A DNA stretch of 23,182 bases from a virus. The notes beneath the pieces are model-generated. The model worked only from the letters and a program-made list of their open reading frames with translations, was not told the origin of the DNA and did no database searches. The stretch covers positions 1-23,182 of IMG/VR virus record IMGVR_UViG_3300031669_000244; one strand, written 5' to 3'. Made by a program: the position numbers and the translations under genes. This document shows, one piece after another, positions 1-8,600 of this stretch. Within the stretch, counting starts at the first letter, position 1; each line of letters begins with the position of its first letter.

Positions 1-228
1 CCGGACGCTGGCACCACCCTCACAGCCACCACGCTTCCCGCAGGCTGGACCAGCGGTAGCGGGGCGCCAACCGGCACGCCTGCCTATGGCACGGGCTACT
101 ACGACACGGCGGCTGACCAAGGCTGGACGTATCAGCAGGGTTGCCTGAACCAAGCCGCACAGTCATTCGCAGACGCACTGGAAGCGCAGATCGACAACGC
201 GGCGAAACTTCTCTCGCTGGGACTGTGA
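1..228 (+). CDS. C-terminal end of an unrecognised, probably structural gene (5' partial)
   Basis: Frame 1 is open from the first base to a TGA at 226-228 and gives the last 75 residues of a protein whose start lies outside the window. The visible part is rich in Gly, Thr and Ala with several aromatic residues (for example GTGYYDTA), followed by a short helical tail ending in KLLSLGL. Third positions are mostly G or C, as in the genes downstream, which supports real coding. It lies directly upstream of the lysis cassette and on the same strand, where podovirus-type phages often keep tail or fibre genes. The sequence itself shows no recognisable domain, so a structural role is only inferred from position. 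Confidence 0.6.
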   Translation, partial: PDAGTTLTATTLPAGWTSGSGAPTGTPAYGTGYYDTAADQGWTYQQGCLNQAAQSFADALEAQIDNAAKLLSLGL

Positions 229-304
229 CAAAAACCGCCTATATAACTGGGGCGAAATGTCATATCTTACGCACAGCACCCTTTACCCCATCATGAGAGA
301 CGCC

Positions 305-592
305 ATGGATCTGACACCACCGACCACGTCGCCTGTTCCAAGCACGTTCTCAGTGCGTACCATCATTGAAGGTATTGCCGTTGCCGGGATCATCTGGATG
401 GCCACCTCAGTCAACAACCAGAACCTCGCCATCGCCCGGCTGCAGGTTCAACTCACCGAAGTCCAGGCTACCCTGATCGATGTCCCCTCCCTGACCAAGA
501 GCGTCGCCCAGATCGAGGTTGGTGGCGCAGAGCGCAACCGCCGGATTGCCGCGCTTGAGCAGGCTTTTGCTGCGGCGAGGGTAAGAGAATGA
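305..592 (+). CDS. Single-span membrane protein with coiled coil, probable lysis accessory protein
   Basis: From the ATG at 305 the product is 95 aa: a Pro/Thr-rich N terminus of about 20 residues, one hydrophobic segment (IEGIAVAGIIWMATSV), then about 50 residues of heptad-like, charged sequence that should form a coiled coil. No domain is recognised with certainty. The one-helix-plus-coiled-coil plan and its place immediately before a two-span holin-like gene and an endolysin suggest a lysis role, such as an accessory or class III holin or an inner-membrane spanin-like protein. An in-frame ATG at 257 would add 16 residues. I prefer 305 because GAGAGA lies 4 bases upstream and because third-position GC is low in the extra codons. 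The stop overlaps the next start (ATGATG), so the two genes are translationally coupled. Confidence 0.6.
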   Translation: MDLTPPTTSPVPSTFSVRTIIEGIAVAGIIWMATSVNNQNLAIARLQVQLTEVQATLIDVPSLTKSVAQIEVGGAERNRRIAALEQAFAAARVRE

Positions 593-861
593 TGGCCCTC
601 CGCGAGCGTATAGAAGCGCACCTTGTGTCTGACTGGCGTGAAGCCCGCAGGTGGGCTTCGGTATGGATCGCTGGTAGCGCAGCCACCCTGTTCGGCGCGG
701 TGGGCGCGGCGCTGGCCCTGAGCTCGTCTGCAGCCCAGTGGGCGAGCGTGCTGCCGCCGTGGGCCGTATTCCTGATCGCTTCGGCGATCTTCCTGAGCGT
801 GATCGTGGGTCGCCTCTACAGCCAGAACAAACTGAAGAACACGCCCAAAAACTACGGGTGA
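589..861 (+). CDS. Holin-like two-span membrane protein
   Basis: This 90-aa protein has a charged N terminus containing SDWREARRW, then two hydrophobic helices at about residues 24-45 and 58-76, joined by a short Ser/Ala/Pro loop and followed by a basic tail (KLKNTPK). The plan matches phage holins with a conserved DWR..W..S entry to the first helix (the DUF7940-type holins, from memory). Holins accumulate in the inner membrane and trigger lysis timing. Here the partner is a SAR-type endolysin, so a pinholin role, which only needs to depolarise the membrane, is possible. Two consecutive ATG codons (589 and 592) could give start choice, but there is no Lys between them as in the lambda dual-start motif. 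GAGGG and AAGAGA precede the start. The stop at 859-861 lies 5 bases before the endolysin ATG. Confidence 0.65.
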   Translation: MMALRERIEAHLVSDWREARRWASVWIAGSAATLFGAVGAALALSSSAAQWASVLPPWAVFLIASAIFLSVIVGRLYSQNKLKNTPKNYG

Positions 862-866
862 TCCCG

Positions 867-1370
867 ATGGCATCGAATAAAGTCAAAGGCGGGTTGGGTG
901 CGGGTGTTCTGGCGCTGGCCATTGCCGGCACGCTGATCGGCAAGTACGAGCCGGCGGCGAACGTGCATAAGCCCTACTGGGACCCCTACGGTCGCGTATG
1001 GACCGTCTGCGACGGGCACACCGGGCGCGTCGACCCGAAGCGCATCTATACCACTGCGGAGTGCACGGCGTTCCGTGATCAGGACATCGCCACTGCCCGG
1101 GCGGCGGTCAACCGCTGCCTGCCGATGCCCAAGCTGCCTCAGATCGAGGGTGCGGCGATCGACGCCACCTACAACCTCGGCCCGCAGGTCGTGTGCGGAT
1201 CCACCCTGCAGCGGTACGCCTTGCAGAACAACTGGCCGGCGGTCTGCGCTGAGTTCAGCCGCTGGGATCATGGCGGTGGCCGGGTGCTGCCCGGACTGAC
1301 CCGCCGGCGCACGGACGACCGCGCTGTGTGCGAAGGCACCGCCGTATCTGACCTATGGGCGCAGAAGTAG
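867..1370 (+). CDS. SAR-type endolysin, GH24 lysozyme
   Basis: The product is a 167-aa muramidase expected to hydrolyse the MurNAc-GlcNAc bonds of peptidoglycan. Residues 8-24 are a weakly hydrophobic Gly/Ala-rich segment typical of signal-anchor-release endolysins, which are exported by the host Sec system and released when the membrane is depolarised. The rest aligns by eye with the phage P21 lysozyme type: E28, D39 and T46 fit the catalytic Glu-Asp-Thr, followed by CDGHTG, the YTTAEC region, a YNLG motif and a C-terminal GLTRRR.DDRAVC block. The spacing is E-x10-D-x6-T, whereas P21-type enzymes have E-x8-D-x5-T. The ATG at 867 is chosen because it places the hydrophobic segment at the N terminus; the much longer upstream reading would run through the holin gene. 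Four or more cysteines could regulate activation by disulphide exchange, as in some SAR endolysins. Confidence 0.88.
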   Translation: MASNKVKGGLGAGVLALAIAGTLIGKYEPAANVHKPYWDPYGRVWTVCDGHTGRVDPKRIYTTAECTAFRDQDIATARAAVNRCLPMPKLPQIEGAAIDATYNLGPQVVCGSTLQRYALQNNWPAVCAEFSRWDHGGGRVLPGLTRRRTDDRAVCEGTAVSDLWAQK

Positions 1371-1777
1371 CCACGGACCACCGAGCCGAACTGATTCGCC
1401 TACTGCGAGAGCGTGATCTTTCGCTGGGTGGCGACGGAGTCGTCTACGATGAGTCCGCGGTCGAGGCTATCTACATAGCCCCGGGGACCTACGTCGGGTT
1501 CTGCGGCGACAACTATGCTGTTGTAATTGACCCCGAACAGAAGCACTATACGCGTGACGTCGTGCGTGCGCTGGGCGTGCGGCTGCAAATGATAAGCCCC
1601 ATACGCGCTGCAGTGCACCACAGGAATGTCGCGTCGATCATCGCTAACCGGCGCCTCGGGGCAGAATGGATCGGGGTCGATGACCAAGGCTACCATCACT
1701 ACCTGCTGACCAGAGAAGGGTTTCGCTATGGGAAAACAATCTGCTCCGCAGCCGCCGAACCTGCAGCCGATCAGTGA
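1355..1777 (+). CDS. Unrecognised 140-aa phage protein
   Basis: I do not recognise this protein. It begins at an ATG 16 bases inside the end of the endolysin gene, in another frame, and its last 50 bases overlap the start of the next gene. It is soluble-looking, with no membrane segment: an N-terminal helix (RAELIRLLRERDLSL), a mixed beta-type centre with YIAPGTYVGF and YAVVID, and a His/Tyr-rich stretch (DDQGYHHYLLTREGF). No clear Shine-Dalgarno sequence precedes the ATG, so expression probably depends on coupling to the endolysin. It is accepted as real because it fills an otherwise empty 360-base stretch on the coding strand of a compact operon. The region 3' of 1728 could instead be read-through of a gene that originally ended earlier. 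Confidence 0.6.
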   Translation: MGAEVATDHRAELIRLLRERDLSLGGDGVVYDESAVEAIYIAPGTYVGFCGDNYAVVIDPEQKHYTRDVVRALGVRLQMISPIRAAVHHRNVASIIANRRLGAEWIGVDDQGYHHYLLTREGFRYGKTICSAAAEPAADQ

Positions 1778-3239
1778 CGCGCAGGTCCAGATCGCCGCTG
1801 AAAATCAGAAGACAGCGCAACAGTATCTCGGGCTGAGCCAGCAGCAGTTCGAGTTCATGAAAACGAACGCGGCGCAGGAGATGACCTTCGCCCAGTCGCA
1901 GGCCGACCGCAGCTTCGGCCTGCAGCAGAGCGCGCTCGACACCCAGAACCAGATCGCTGCGGCGGCGACCAAGGTCAGTGACCAGCAGCAGGCGACGATG
2001 GCCGAAGCCCAGAAATGGGCGGAGCAGGACCGTGCCCGGTATCAGTCCCAGTACCAGCCGGTGCAGGACCAGATGCTCAAGTACGCGCAGGATTACGCGT
2101 CGCAGGCGCGTCAGGACACGAACGCGTCGCAGGCGCTGGCCGACACCAATTCGCAGTTCGCGCAGGCGCAGGCGAACGCGCGGCAGCATTTGCAGGGCCT
2201 CGGCGTGGATCCCTCGCAGGTCGAGAGCTCATCCATGTTGAATCAGATGGGTGTCCAGAACGCCGGCAATGCGGCGATGAACGCCAACAACGCGCGGATC
2301 CAGACCCAGATGCAGGGCCAGTCCCTGCTTGGCAACGCCGCGAACATGGGCGCCGGCCTGCCGGCATCCACCTCGGCTTACATGACCGGCGGCACCAACG
2401 CGGGTGCCGGCGCCGTGGGTGCAGCTTCGGCGGGTCAGCAGGGCCAGCTGAACGCCATGGGCCAGTCGATCAACTATGGCGGCTCGGGCCTGAGTGCCCT
2501 GACCAACTCGCTGTCGGCCTACGGCAACGCCACCGGCACGCCGATGCAGTACGCCGGCCTGAGCAACAATCTCAGCAACAGCGCCATGTCCGGGTATTCC
2601 TCGGCGGCGAACACCCAGATGAACCAGTTCAGCGCCGGCCTGCAGGCGTCAAACGCGAACAACGCCACCACCTCGGGCGAGATCAGCAACGTGATGGGCA
2701 TCGCCAGCATGGCCATGATGGCGGGCGGTGGTGCTGTGCCGATGGCCGCGGCCGGCCCGGTGCAGCCCAACAACGACATGCCGGCGATCGATCCGACGAT
2801 GCCGCAGATGGCGCTCGACATGAGCTCGGCGCCACAGGTGAGTGTGAACGACCTGCATCAGGATCCACAGGGGATCAAGAACGTCGACGCCGTGAGTTTC
2901 CGCGACATCATGAAGAGGCGTCTCGCGAACGCGGCAACCGTCAGCAACTCGATCCACGCGCCGAACTACGACACCGGCACCGGGCCGCCGACGATCTACG
3001 CGCCCGTGCAGATGCCCGGCCCCACGGACATCAATGCGGCGTCCGGCGGCATGCCGATCCCGCCCAACGGCCGGCCACAGCCGCGCACGGGTATGGCAGT
3101 CCCGATGAATCAGTCCGTCGACAAGGTTCATGCGATGCTCACGCCCGGGGAATATGTGATCCCGGCCGACGTGGTGCACAGCAAGGGGCTGGAGTTCTTC
3201 GACAATATCGTCAAAAAGTACCACCGCCCGGGAGCGTGA
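1728..3239 (+). CDS. Putative internal virion (ejection) protein, Gln-rich coiled coil
   Basis: This 503-aa protein starts at an ATG preceded by GAGAAGGG. Residues about 15-170 are extremely rich in Gln and Ala with heptad spacing, predicting long helices. Residues 180-340 are Gly, Asn, Ala and Ser rich and low in charge. The C terminus (from T472, TPGEYVIPADVV) is a short conserved-looking domain of a kind I recall at the ends of phage structural proteins. There is no enzymatic motif. It is the first and smallest of three consecutive large genes ending in a transglycosylase and a giant peptidase-like protein. By analogy with T7 gp14-gp15-gp16, it could form the outer-membrane part of the channel that is ejected with the DNA. 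That role is inferred from context and composition, not from recognisable homology. Confidence 0.65.
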   Translation: MGKQSAPQPPNLQPISDAQVQIAAENQKTAQQYLGLSQQQFEFMKTNAAQEMTFAQSQADRSFGLQQSALDTQNQIAAAATKVSDQQQATMAEAQKWAEQDRARYQSQYQPVQDQMLKYAQDYASQARQDTNASQALADTNSQFAQAQANARQHLQGLGVDPSQVESSSMLNQMGVQNAGNAAMNANNARIQTQMQGQSLLGNAANMGAGLPASTSAYMTGGTNAGAGAVGAASAGQQGQLNAMGQSINYGGSGLSALTNSLSAYGNATGTPMQYAGLSNNLSNSAMSGYSSAANTQMNQFSAGLQASNANNATTSGEISNVMGIASMAMMAGGGAVPMAAAGPVQPNNDMPAIDPTMPQMALDMSSAPQVSVNDLHQDPQGIKNVDAVSFRDIMKRRLANAATVSNSIHAPNYDTGTGPPTIYAPVQMPGPTDINAASGGMPIPPNGRPQPRTGMAVPMNQSVDKVHAMLTPGEYVIPADVVHSKGLEFFDNIVKKYHRPGA

Positions 3240-3240
3240 C

Positions 3241-5628
3241 ATGGCAGGTAACCCCGTCGCCATTGACTTCGGCAACATCAAGCAGGCTGCCGATCTAGGC
3301 GCAGAGCTCCACACTGCCATCGGCCAGCGCATCTATCAGGCGCGGCTGGCGGATCTGGACCAGCAGGCCAACTCGGGCAAGGTCACCCTGCCAGATGGTA
3401 CGACGGCCGACGCCAACAGCGCCGCCGGCCAGCAGGCGCTGACCGCCGCGCGCATCGACGCCTACAAGAAAGCCTCGTGGTGGGGCGTGGGCCATTCACA
3501 GAACCCGGATGGCGACCAGTCTCTCAACAACATGCTGCAGGGCGATCGCACGGAGCAGGGCGCGCAGCAGGGCTCGCGCGGTGCATTGAATGTCGCCAAC
3601 GCGCCGCAGGTTGCCGATCCCATGGTCGGCAATGGCGCGACCAAGGCTGACCCGAACGCGGTCGCCGCCGGCTACCGGCAGCAGGCGATCGGCGGCGCGC
3701 TCGCCGGCCAGTTCCAGCAGTCGAACGCCAACAATGAAATGGCTTCGACCGTCCAGAACACGGCAGCCTCGCAGCCAATTCAGGTGAACAGCCCGCAGTT
3801 CCAGAACATGGACGCCGGCCAGCGCATGCAGGACCAGCAGACGGGTGTCATGGGCGCGACGGCGAGTGCCGGCGCCCAGTACGGCGACGCCCAGCGCGTG
3901 AGCTCGGGCACGCAGGCTTACCTGAACTCCACCTCGGGCCTGCTCGCCACGACTGCCGGCAAGATGTCCCAGCAGATCGGCTCGGGCGACATGGTCGGCG
4001 CGACCGGCTCGCTGAACGCGATGGCCAGCCTGAATCCCGGGCTGCTGCCGCAGGGCGCTGATCCACATATCCCATTCCAGTACGACCCCGCGAACCACGC
4101 GTTCGTGGTGCGTGCCCCGAACAACCAACCCGTGCTGGGACCGGATGGGAAAGCCCAGATGCTGCCAGTCGACGCCGTTGCCCAGAGCGCGCCGTTCCTC
4201 GCCCAGAGCCCTGACAAGATCCCCGGGATCCTGATGGGTCTGCACGGCCAGCGGATTCAGGCCATGCTGCAGGCACAGGCGAAGGGTGCGGATGCCCAGC
4301 GTCAGGTGTACTCGGCAAACCCACAGTCGGGCATGGGCTTCATGCTGCGTGCTTTCGACGAAGCCAGCGCGGGCGGCGGTGCCGGTACTGGCGGAGCGGG
4401 CGGCGGGCTGGCCAAGCAGCTCAGCTCCATGGGCATCGCGGTCACAAACAAGCAGGGCGGTGGTTCCAGCTCAATGAACGGCAGTGGCCAGTTGGTCACG
4501 CAGATTGTTTACCGGAATGGCCAGTCCGGCACGCTGGTGACCACGCCCGCGAAGGCCAACCCAGACGGAACGATGTCGCCTACCACTACCCAGTTCCTCG
4601 ACAACAACGGCAAGGTGATCTCGGGAGTCATCCCCGGCACCACCACGGCGGCGCAGTCGGCCAGCGGTAATCTGGGCAGCCTGCTCGACACGATGATGAA
4701 GTACAAGGACATCGGATCGAACAAGATCGACGGGATCACGGCTGAACAGGTTCAGGGCATCAATGGCGTGGGCAACATCAACATGGGCCTGCCCTTCGGC
4801 AGCCCGCAGACCTCGGCGCTTCCCTCGGGGCAGGGCGGAGGTCAGGCCAGCGCGCCCGGTGATCCATCGACCGGCACCATAAAGGATGTGTCCGACTCGC
4901 TGCAGTTCAGCCCGAAGAGCGCATCGCAGTATTCGCTGCTGACCAAGAACTGGGTGGGTACGCCCTACGAGATGCCGACCAGTCTGCCGGGCATCGCCCT
5001 GCACATGGAAAGTGGTGACACTGATGTCCCCACGCGCCAGTTGAAGAATGGCGTGAGCGTGACTGGCGCTGCCCAGCTGACGCCTGAGACGGCGAAGCCC
5101 TACTTCGACCAGCTGAAGGCCGCGAACCTGCTGCCCGGGCACATCACGTCGCTGACGCAGGCGCTCAACGACCCGGCCACGAACCGCGTCATCGGTGCGG
5201 CGGTGCTGCAGGACAACTATGGCGCGTTCGCCAAGCTGGGCATGACGCCCGCGAATACCGTCACGGCGACGCTCGCGGCGTACAACATGGGCAAGGCAGC
5301 CGCAGTGGCATGGGTGCATGGTCTGCCGTACCGCACGCAGGGTGGCAAGCTGTGGAAACCCAGCGGCCCGATGGATCCGAATGGGCTGCCACCGGAGACG
5401 CAGAAGTACATCCAGCAGGGCAAGAATCTGCTCGCTGCGCGCCTGAGCGGACCGGGTGCAGGGCAGGGCGCTACACCGCCAGCCCCCAGCGATCCCGCGG
5501 CCAGCACGGCAGCGAACGCAACTGCCGCTGCCACCGCTGCGCCAAACCCGAACTTGGCACTCCCCGGGATGGGCGCTACGAACTGGACCATGCCGCCGCC
5601 GGTGCAGGCTGCCACCGCCACGAATTAA
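3241..5628 (+). CDS. Internal virion protein with C-terminal lytic transglycosylase domain
   Basis: The product is 795 aa and starts 2 bases after the previous stop, with GGGAG as ribosome site. Residues 1-560 are helical to low-complexity sequence rich in Gln, Ala, Gly and Asn, including a Gly-rich linker near residue 380. Residues about 582-690 match the SLT (soluble lytic transglycosylase, GH23-like) fold: HMESGD carries the likely catalytic E590, followed by SVTGAAQLTPETA, which corresponds to the GAxGLxQ core, and AAYNMG at 679-684, which corresponds to the AYNxG motif. The C-terminal 70 residues are an Ala/Pro-rich tail. Such virion-borne enzymes cut peptidoglycan locally so that DNA can enter the cell. 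In T7 this domain is at the N terminus of gp16; here it is at the C terminus of the middle protein. The domain call is firm; the ejection role is inferred from the neighbours. Confidence 0.8.
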   Translation: MAGNPVAIDFGNIKQAADLGAELHTAIGQRIYQARLADLDQQANSGKVTLPDGTTADANSAAGQQALTAARIDAYKKASWWGVGHSQNPDGDQSLNNMLQGDRTEQGAQQGSRGALNVANAPQVADPMVGNGATKADPNAVAAGYRQQAIGGALAGQFQQSNANNEMASTVQNTAASQPIQVNSPQFQNMDAGQRMQDQQTGVMGATASAGAQYGDAQRVSSGTQAYLNSTSGLLATTAGKMSQQIGSGDMVGATGSLNAMASLNPGLLPQGADPHIPFQYDPANHAFVVRAPNNQPVLGPDGKAQMLPVDAVAQSAPFLAQSPDKIPGILMGLHGQRIQAMLQAQAKGADAQRQVYSANPQSGMGFMLRAFDEASAGGGAGTGGAGGGLAKQLSSMGIAVTNKQGGGSSSMNGSGQLVTQIVYRNGQSGTLVTTPAKANPDGTMSPTTTQFLDNNGKVISGVIPGTTTAAQSASGNLGSLLDTMMKYKDIGSNKIDGITAEQVQGINGVGNINMGLPFGSPQTSALPSGQGGGQASAPGDPSTGTIKDVSDSLQFSPKSASQYSLLTKNWVGTPYEMPTSLPGIALHMESGDTDVPTRQLKNGVSVTGAAQLTPETAKPYFDQLKAANLLPGHITSLTQALNDPATNRVIGAAVLQDNYGAFAKLGMTPANTVTATLAAYNMGKAAAVAWVHGLPYRTQGGKLWKPSGPMDPNGLPPETQKYIQQGKNLLAARLSGPGAGQGATPPAPSDPAASTAANATAAATAAPNPNLALPGMGATNWTMPPPVQAATATN

Positions 5629-5640
5629 GAAGGAATTTCC

Positions 5641-8600
5641 ATGGGCGTTCTAACCACTGCTGCTCTCGCTGGTCAGCCGGCACCCCCGGCAGCAGCGTCG
5701 GGTGGACCGTCTGCGGACGACATCATCAATGCGTCCCTCGGCGGGAACAGGCAGGCACCGGCAGCCCCTGCCGCGCAGGCGCCGGCACCGAATGGCGCTC
5801 CCGTGTGGCGTGATCCCTCGACGGGTGACTTCTTCGCTGGCGGCCAGAAGATTCTGGCGGGCGACACGGCTGGTCTGCGCAACTTGATCACCGGCATAGC
5901 GAAGAACGCGGTGCCCGACTCGCAGGCGCCATCGTCCACATGGCAGCCGATCGACCCGGGCACGCTGCCTGCTGCACTGCAGTATTACCAGCAGAACCAG
6001 AGCGCCCCCATGTGGCGCGATGCCGAGGCTGCCACCGGCAAGCTGGTGAACAAGCTGCCGGTGATCGGGCAGGACATGCTTGCCGGCGCGGCCAACGTCG
6101 AGGCGAAGCTGCACAACACATTCACGAACCCCGACACCGATGCCATGAGCGGGCAGAAGTTCGCGCAGGGTACGGCGATCCCGACGGACATCGGCAGCCA
6201 GTGGGCGGCGAAGAACCCGGCTAAGCCGTGGCATATCGCCGACGCGCTCGCGTCGAAAGCTGACCCTGAGAACCTGACGCCGCAGCAGCGCGCATCGCTT
6301 GGCCCAGACGCTTCGACGTTCTCCAAGGTGGAGAACATGGGTGCCCAGCTGGCTCCGTTCCTCGTAGGCGGCGTGCTGGCGACGGCGGCCGGCAGCCCCG
6401 AGGCGGCGCTGGGCCTGTTCGACAGCCCGCTCGCGCTGGCGATCGGTGGCACTGCCGGTACGGCGATCGGTGGCACCACGGCGGCGGCCGGCGCGGCGAT
6501 GTTCGCCGAGGGTGGCCACGATCAGGCGACCCAGATCGCGAAGGAGGGTCTGGACCAGCTGTCGGACTCCCAGCTGAATCAGCTCCCGACGGTGCAGGGC
6601 GTGCTGCAGGCGCACCCGGGGATGTCCACTGGGCAGGCGCGGCAGCTGCTGATCACCGAGGCCGGCATGTCCGGCACGAACATCGGACTGGCCATCGGTG
6701 CCCTCACCGAGGGCGTCGCGTTCAAGTTCCTGCCCAAGGTGTTCGTGGGCAAGATGGCCGACGCCGGCTTCAACATCCCCGGTGCCGCGGTCAAGGGCAT
6801 CACCGGCCGGCTGCTGCGCGGCGGTGAGGCGGCGGTGAGCAACGAGGCCCTGATGCAGGGCCAGCAGGCCGCGACCGGCATCGCCGCGAAAAACATCACT
6901 GGCGTGGGCGACACCAGCCTTAGCGCCAACATCGACAAGGATCCCGGCGACGCCGCGGCGAACCTCGCGATCGGCTTCGGCATGGGCTCGCTCAAGCCGG
7001 CCCACGGCGATATGGCGCCGGCCCAAGTCACCGACAAGGGTATGGCGGACGCACTGGCGAACCCGAAGGCCGTCGACCCGGCGCAGCAGGACGGTGACGC
7101 GGCGGCGCATGCCGCGGCGATGGCTCAGGCTGGCCTGACCACCCACCCGGATGACGTGCCCAAGCCGCTCACCCCCGAGGACATTCAGGCTGCGGCAACC
7201 AACACCCCGCCGGGTGCGCCGGCGGCTGCCGGCGCGCCGCTGGACGCCACCACCATCCAGACTGCCTCGCAGACCCCGGCACCGCAGCAGGGTCCCGGCG
7301 GTAGCCCGGTTCCCCCGGCGCCGACAACCGTCCAGTCGCTGGAAGCAGCGATCCAGATGGCGAAGCAGGAACAGGCGAAGCACGGCACCGGCAGTATCGT
7401 GCACCGGCAGTTCACGCAGGGCATCGAGCGTCTGGAGACCCAGCTGGCCCAGCTGAAGTCCCAGCCAGCGCCGGACGCCGCGACAGCACCTGCAGCACCT
7501 GCACCCGTGGTGGATCCGAACGCGCCACGCGAGCCCGGGATGGCGCCGGCGCCGATCCCTGCGGCTCCCGGTGAGATCTCTCCAGAGCAGGCGGCAGCGC
7601 AGGCCAAGACCGAAGCTGCCCGCGGCACACCGATCCCTGATCAGGCCGCGCCAGTTGCCGCGCCGGTGCCCACCCCTGAGGCTACCCCTGAGGCTACCCC
7701 TGAGGCTGCCCCGGCAGCACCGGCACCAGTCGATGCTGCGCCGAAGACCGCAGATGTCGGCGACGTCGCGAACACGGTGCCCGAGCCGAAGCAGGACATC
7801 GCCGCCCAGCTAGCCGCCGTCAAGGCTGGCGAGAAGCGGGCGGTCTGGATCCCGGCCAACCAGCGCGAAGGTGAGGGTACGCCTGCCGTGAAGGGGCTGC
7901 GCCGTATAGTCAAGCCCGAGGGAACGCTGTACACGAAGGATCCCGCGCTGGCCAAGGCAGCGAAGGATACGCCGGTCCTCGACGAAAAGTTTCTCGCCGA
8001 TGCGCTGGGCATGGCAAAATCCAAGGCGGAAGTCGCGGCGCATGCGCAGGCGACTGCTCAGGAACCCGTCGGGCTCCGCGTGAAACGTGGCGCCAATGTC
8101 ATCCACGAAGAAGCCACCACGCCCGACATGGTCGATGAGCGGCGCAAGGCGCTGCAGAAACTGCATCGCGGTGCGAAGGTCACGGTGCACTCGGCGCAGG
8201 AGATCATCGCCGAACGCTTCGCGAAGGTCGCCGCCGAGAAGGCAGCTGCTGCAGGCAAACCCGCAGAGGCGCCCGACACTGCGCCGGCCGCAGCACCTGT
8301 CGTGGAAGATACCCCTGCGTCGAAGACCGCGGCGCCGGCGGCTGCACCAGTGACCAGCGAGAAGCCGAAGCTGCCGAAGGAACTCGCCGGCGCGTCGCCG
8401 CGCTACGCGTTCGGACCCAAGCAGTTCACCCTGACGTTCGTGAACGACGCCGACAAGGCGGCGTACATCGCCGCGAATGGCAGTACCCAGTCGAAGGCGG
8501 ATGGCAAGTATCTGGCGTTCGCGAAGCAGGCGCTGGGCATGACGGACGATCAGGTCCGCGCCCATGGCGAGGCGATCCGCGCATATATCAAGCAACATGC

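Noticed and set aside
238-254. AT-rich cctatataactggggcg before the lysis genes as a late phage promoter
   Set aside because: It stands out by base composition, but I found no second copy in the window and no single-subunit RNA polymerase gene is present, so a consensus cannot be built.
2015-3298. A 427-codon plus-strand frame overlapping the Gln-rich virion gene
   Set aside because: It is a frame-shifted shadow, extremely rich in Arg, Gly, His and Gln, and runs across the real stop and start of two genes with ribosome sites.
5650-7404. A 584-codon open frame on the minus strand opposite the giant virion gene
   Set aside because: Long antisense frames are expected opposite GC-rich genes with strong third-position bias; its product is Arg/His-rich with no motif, and the plus-strand gene is well supported.
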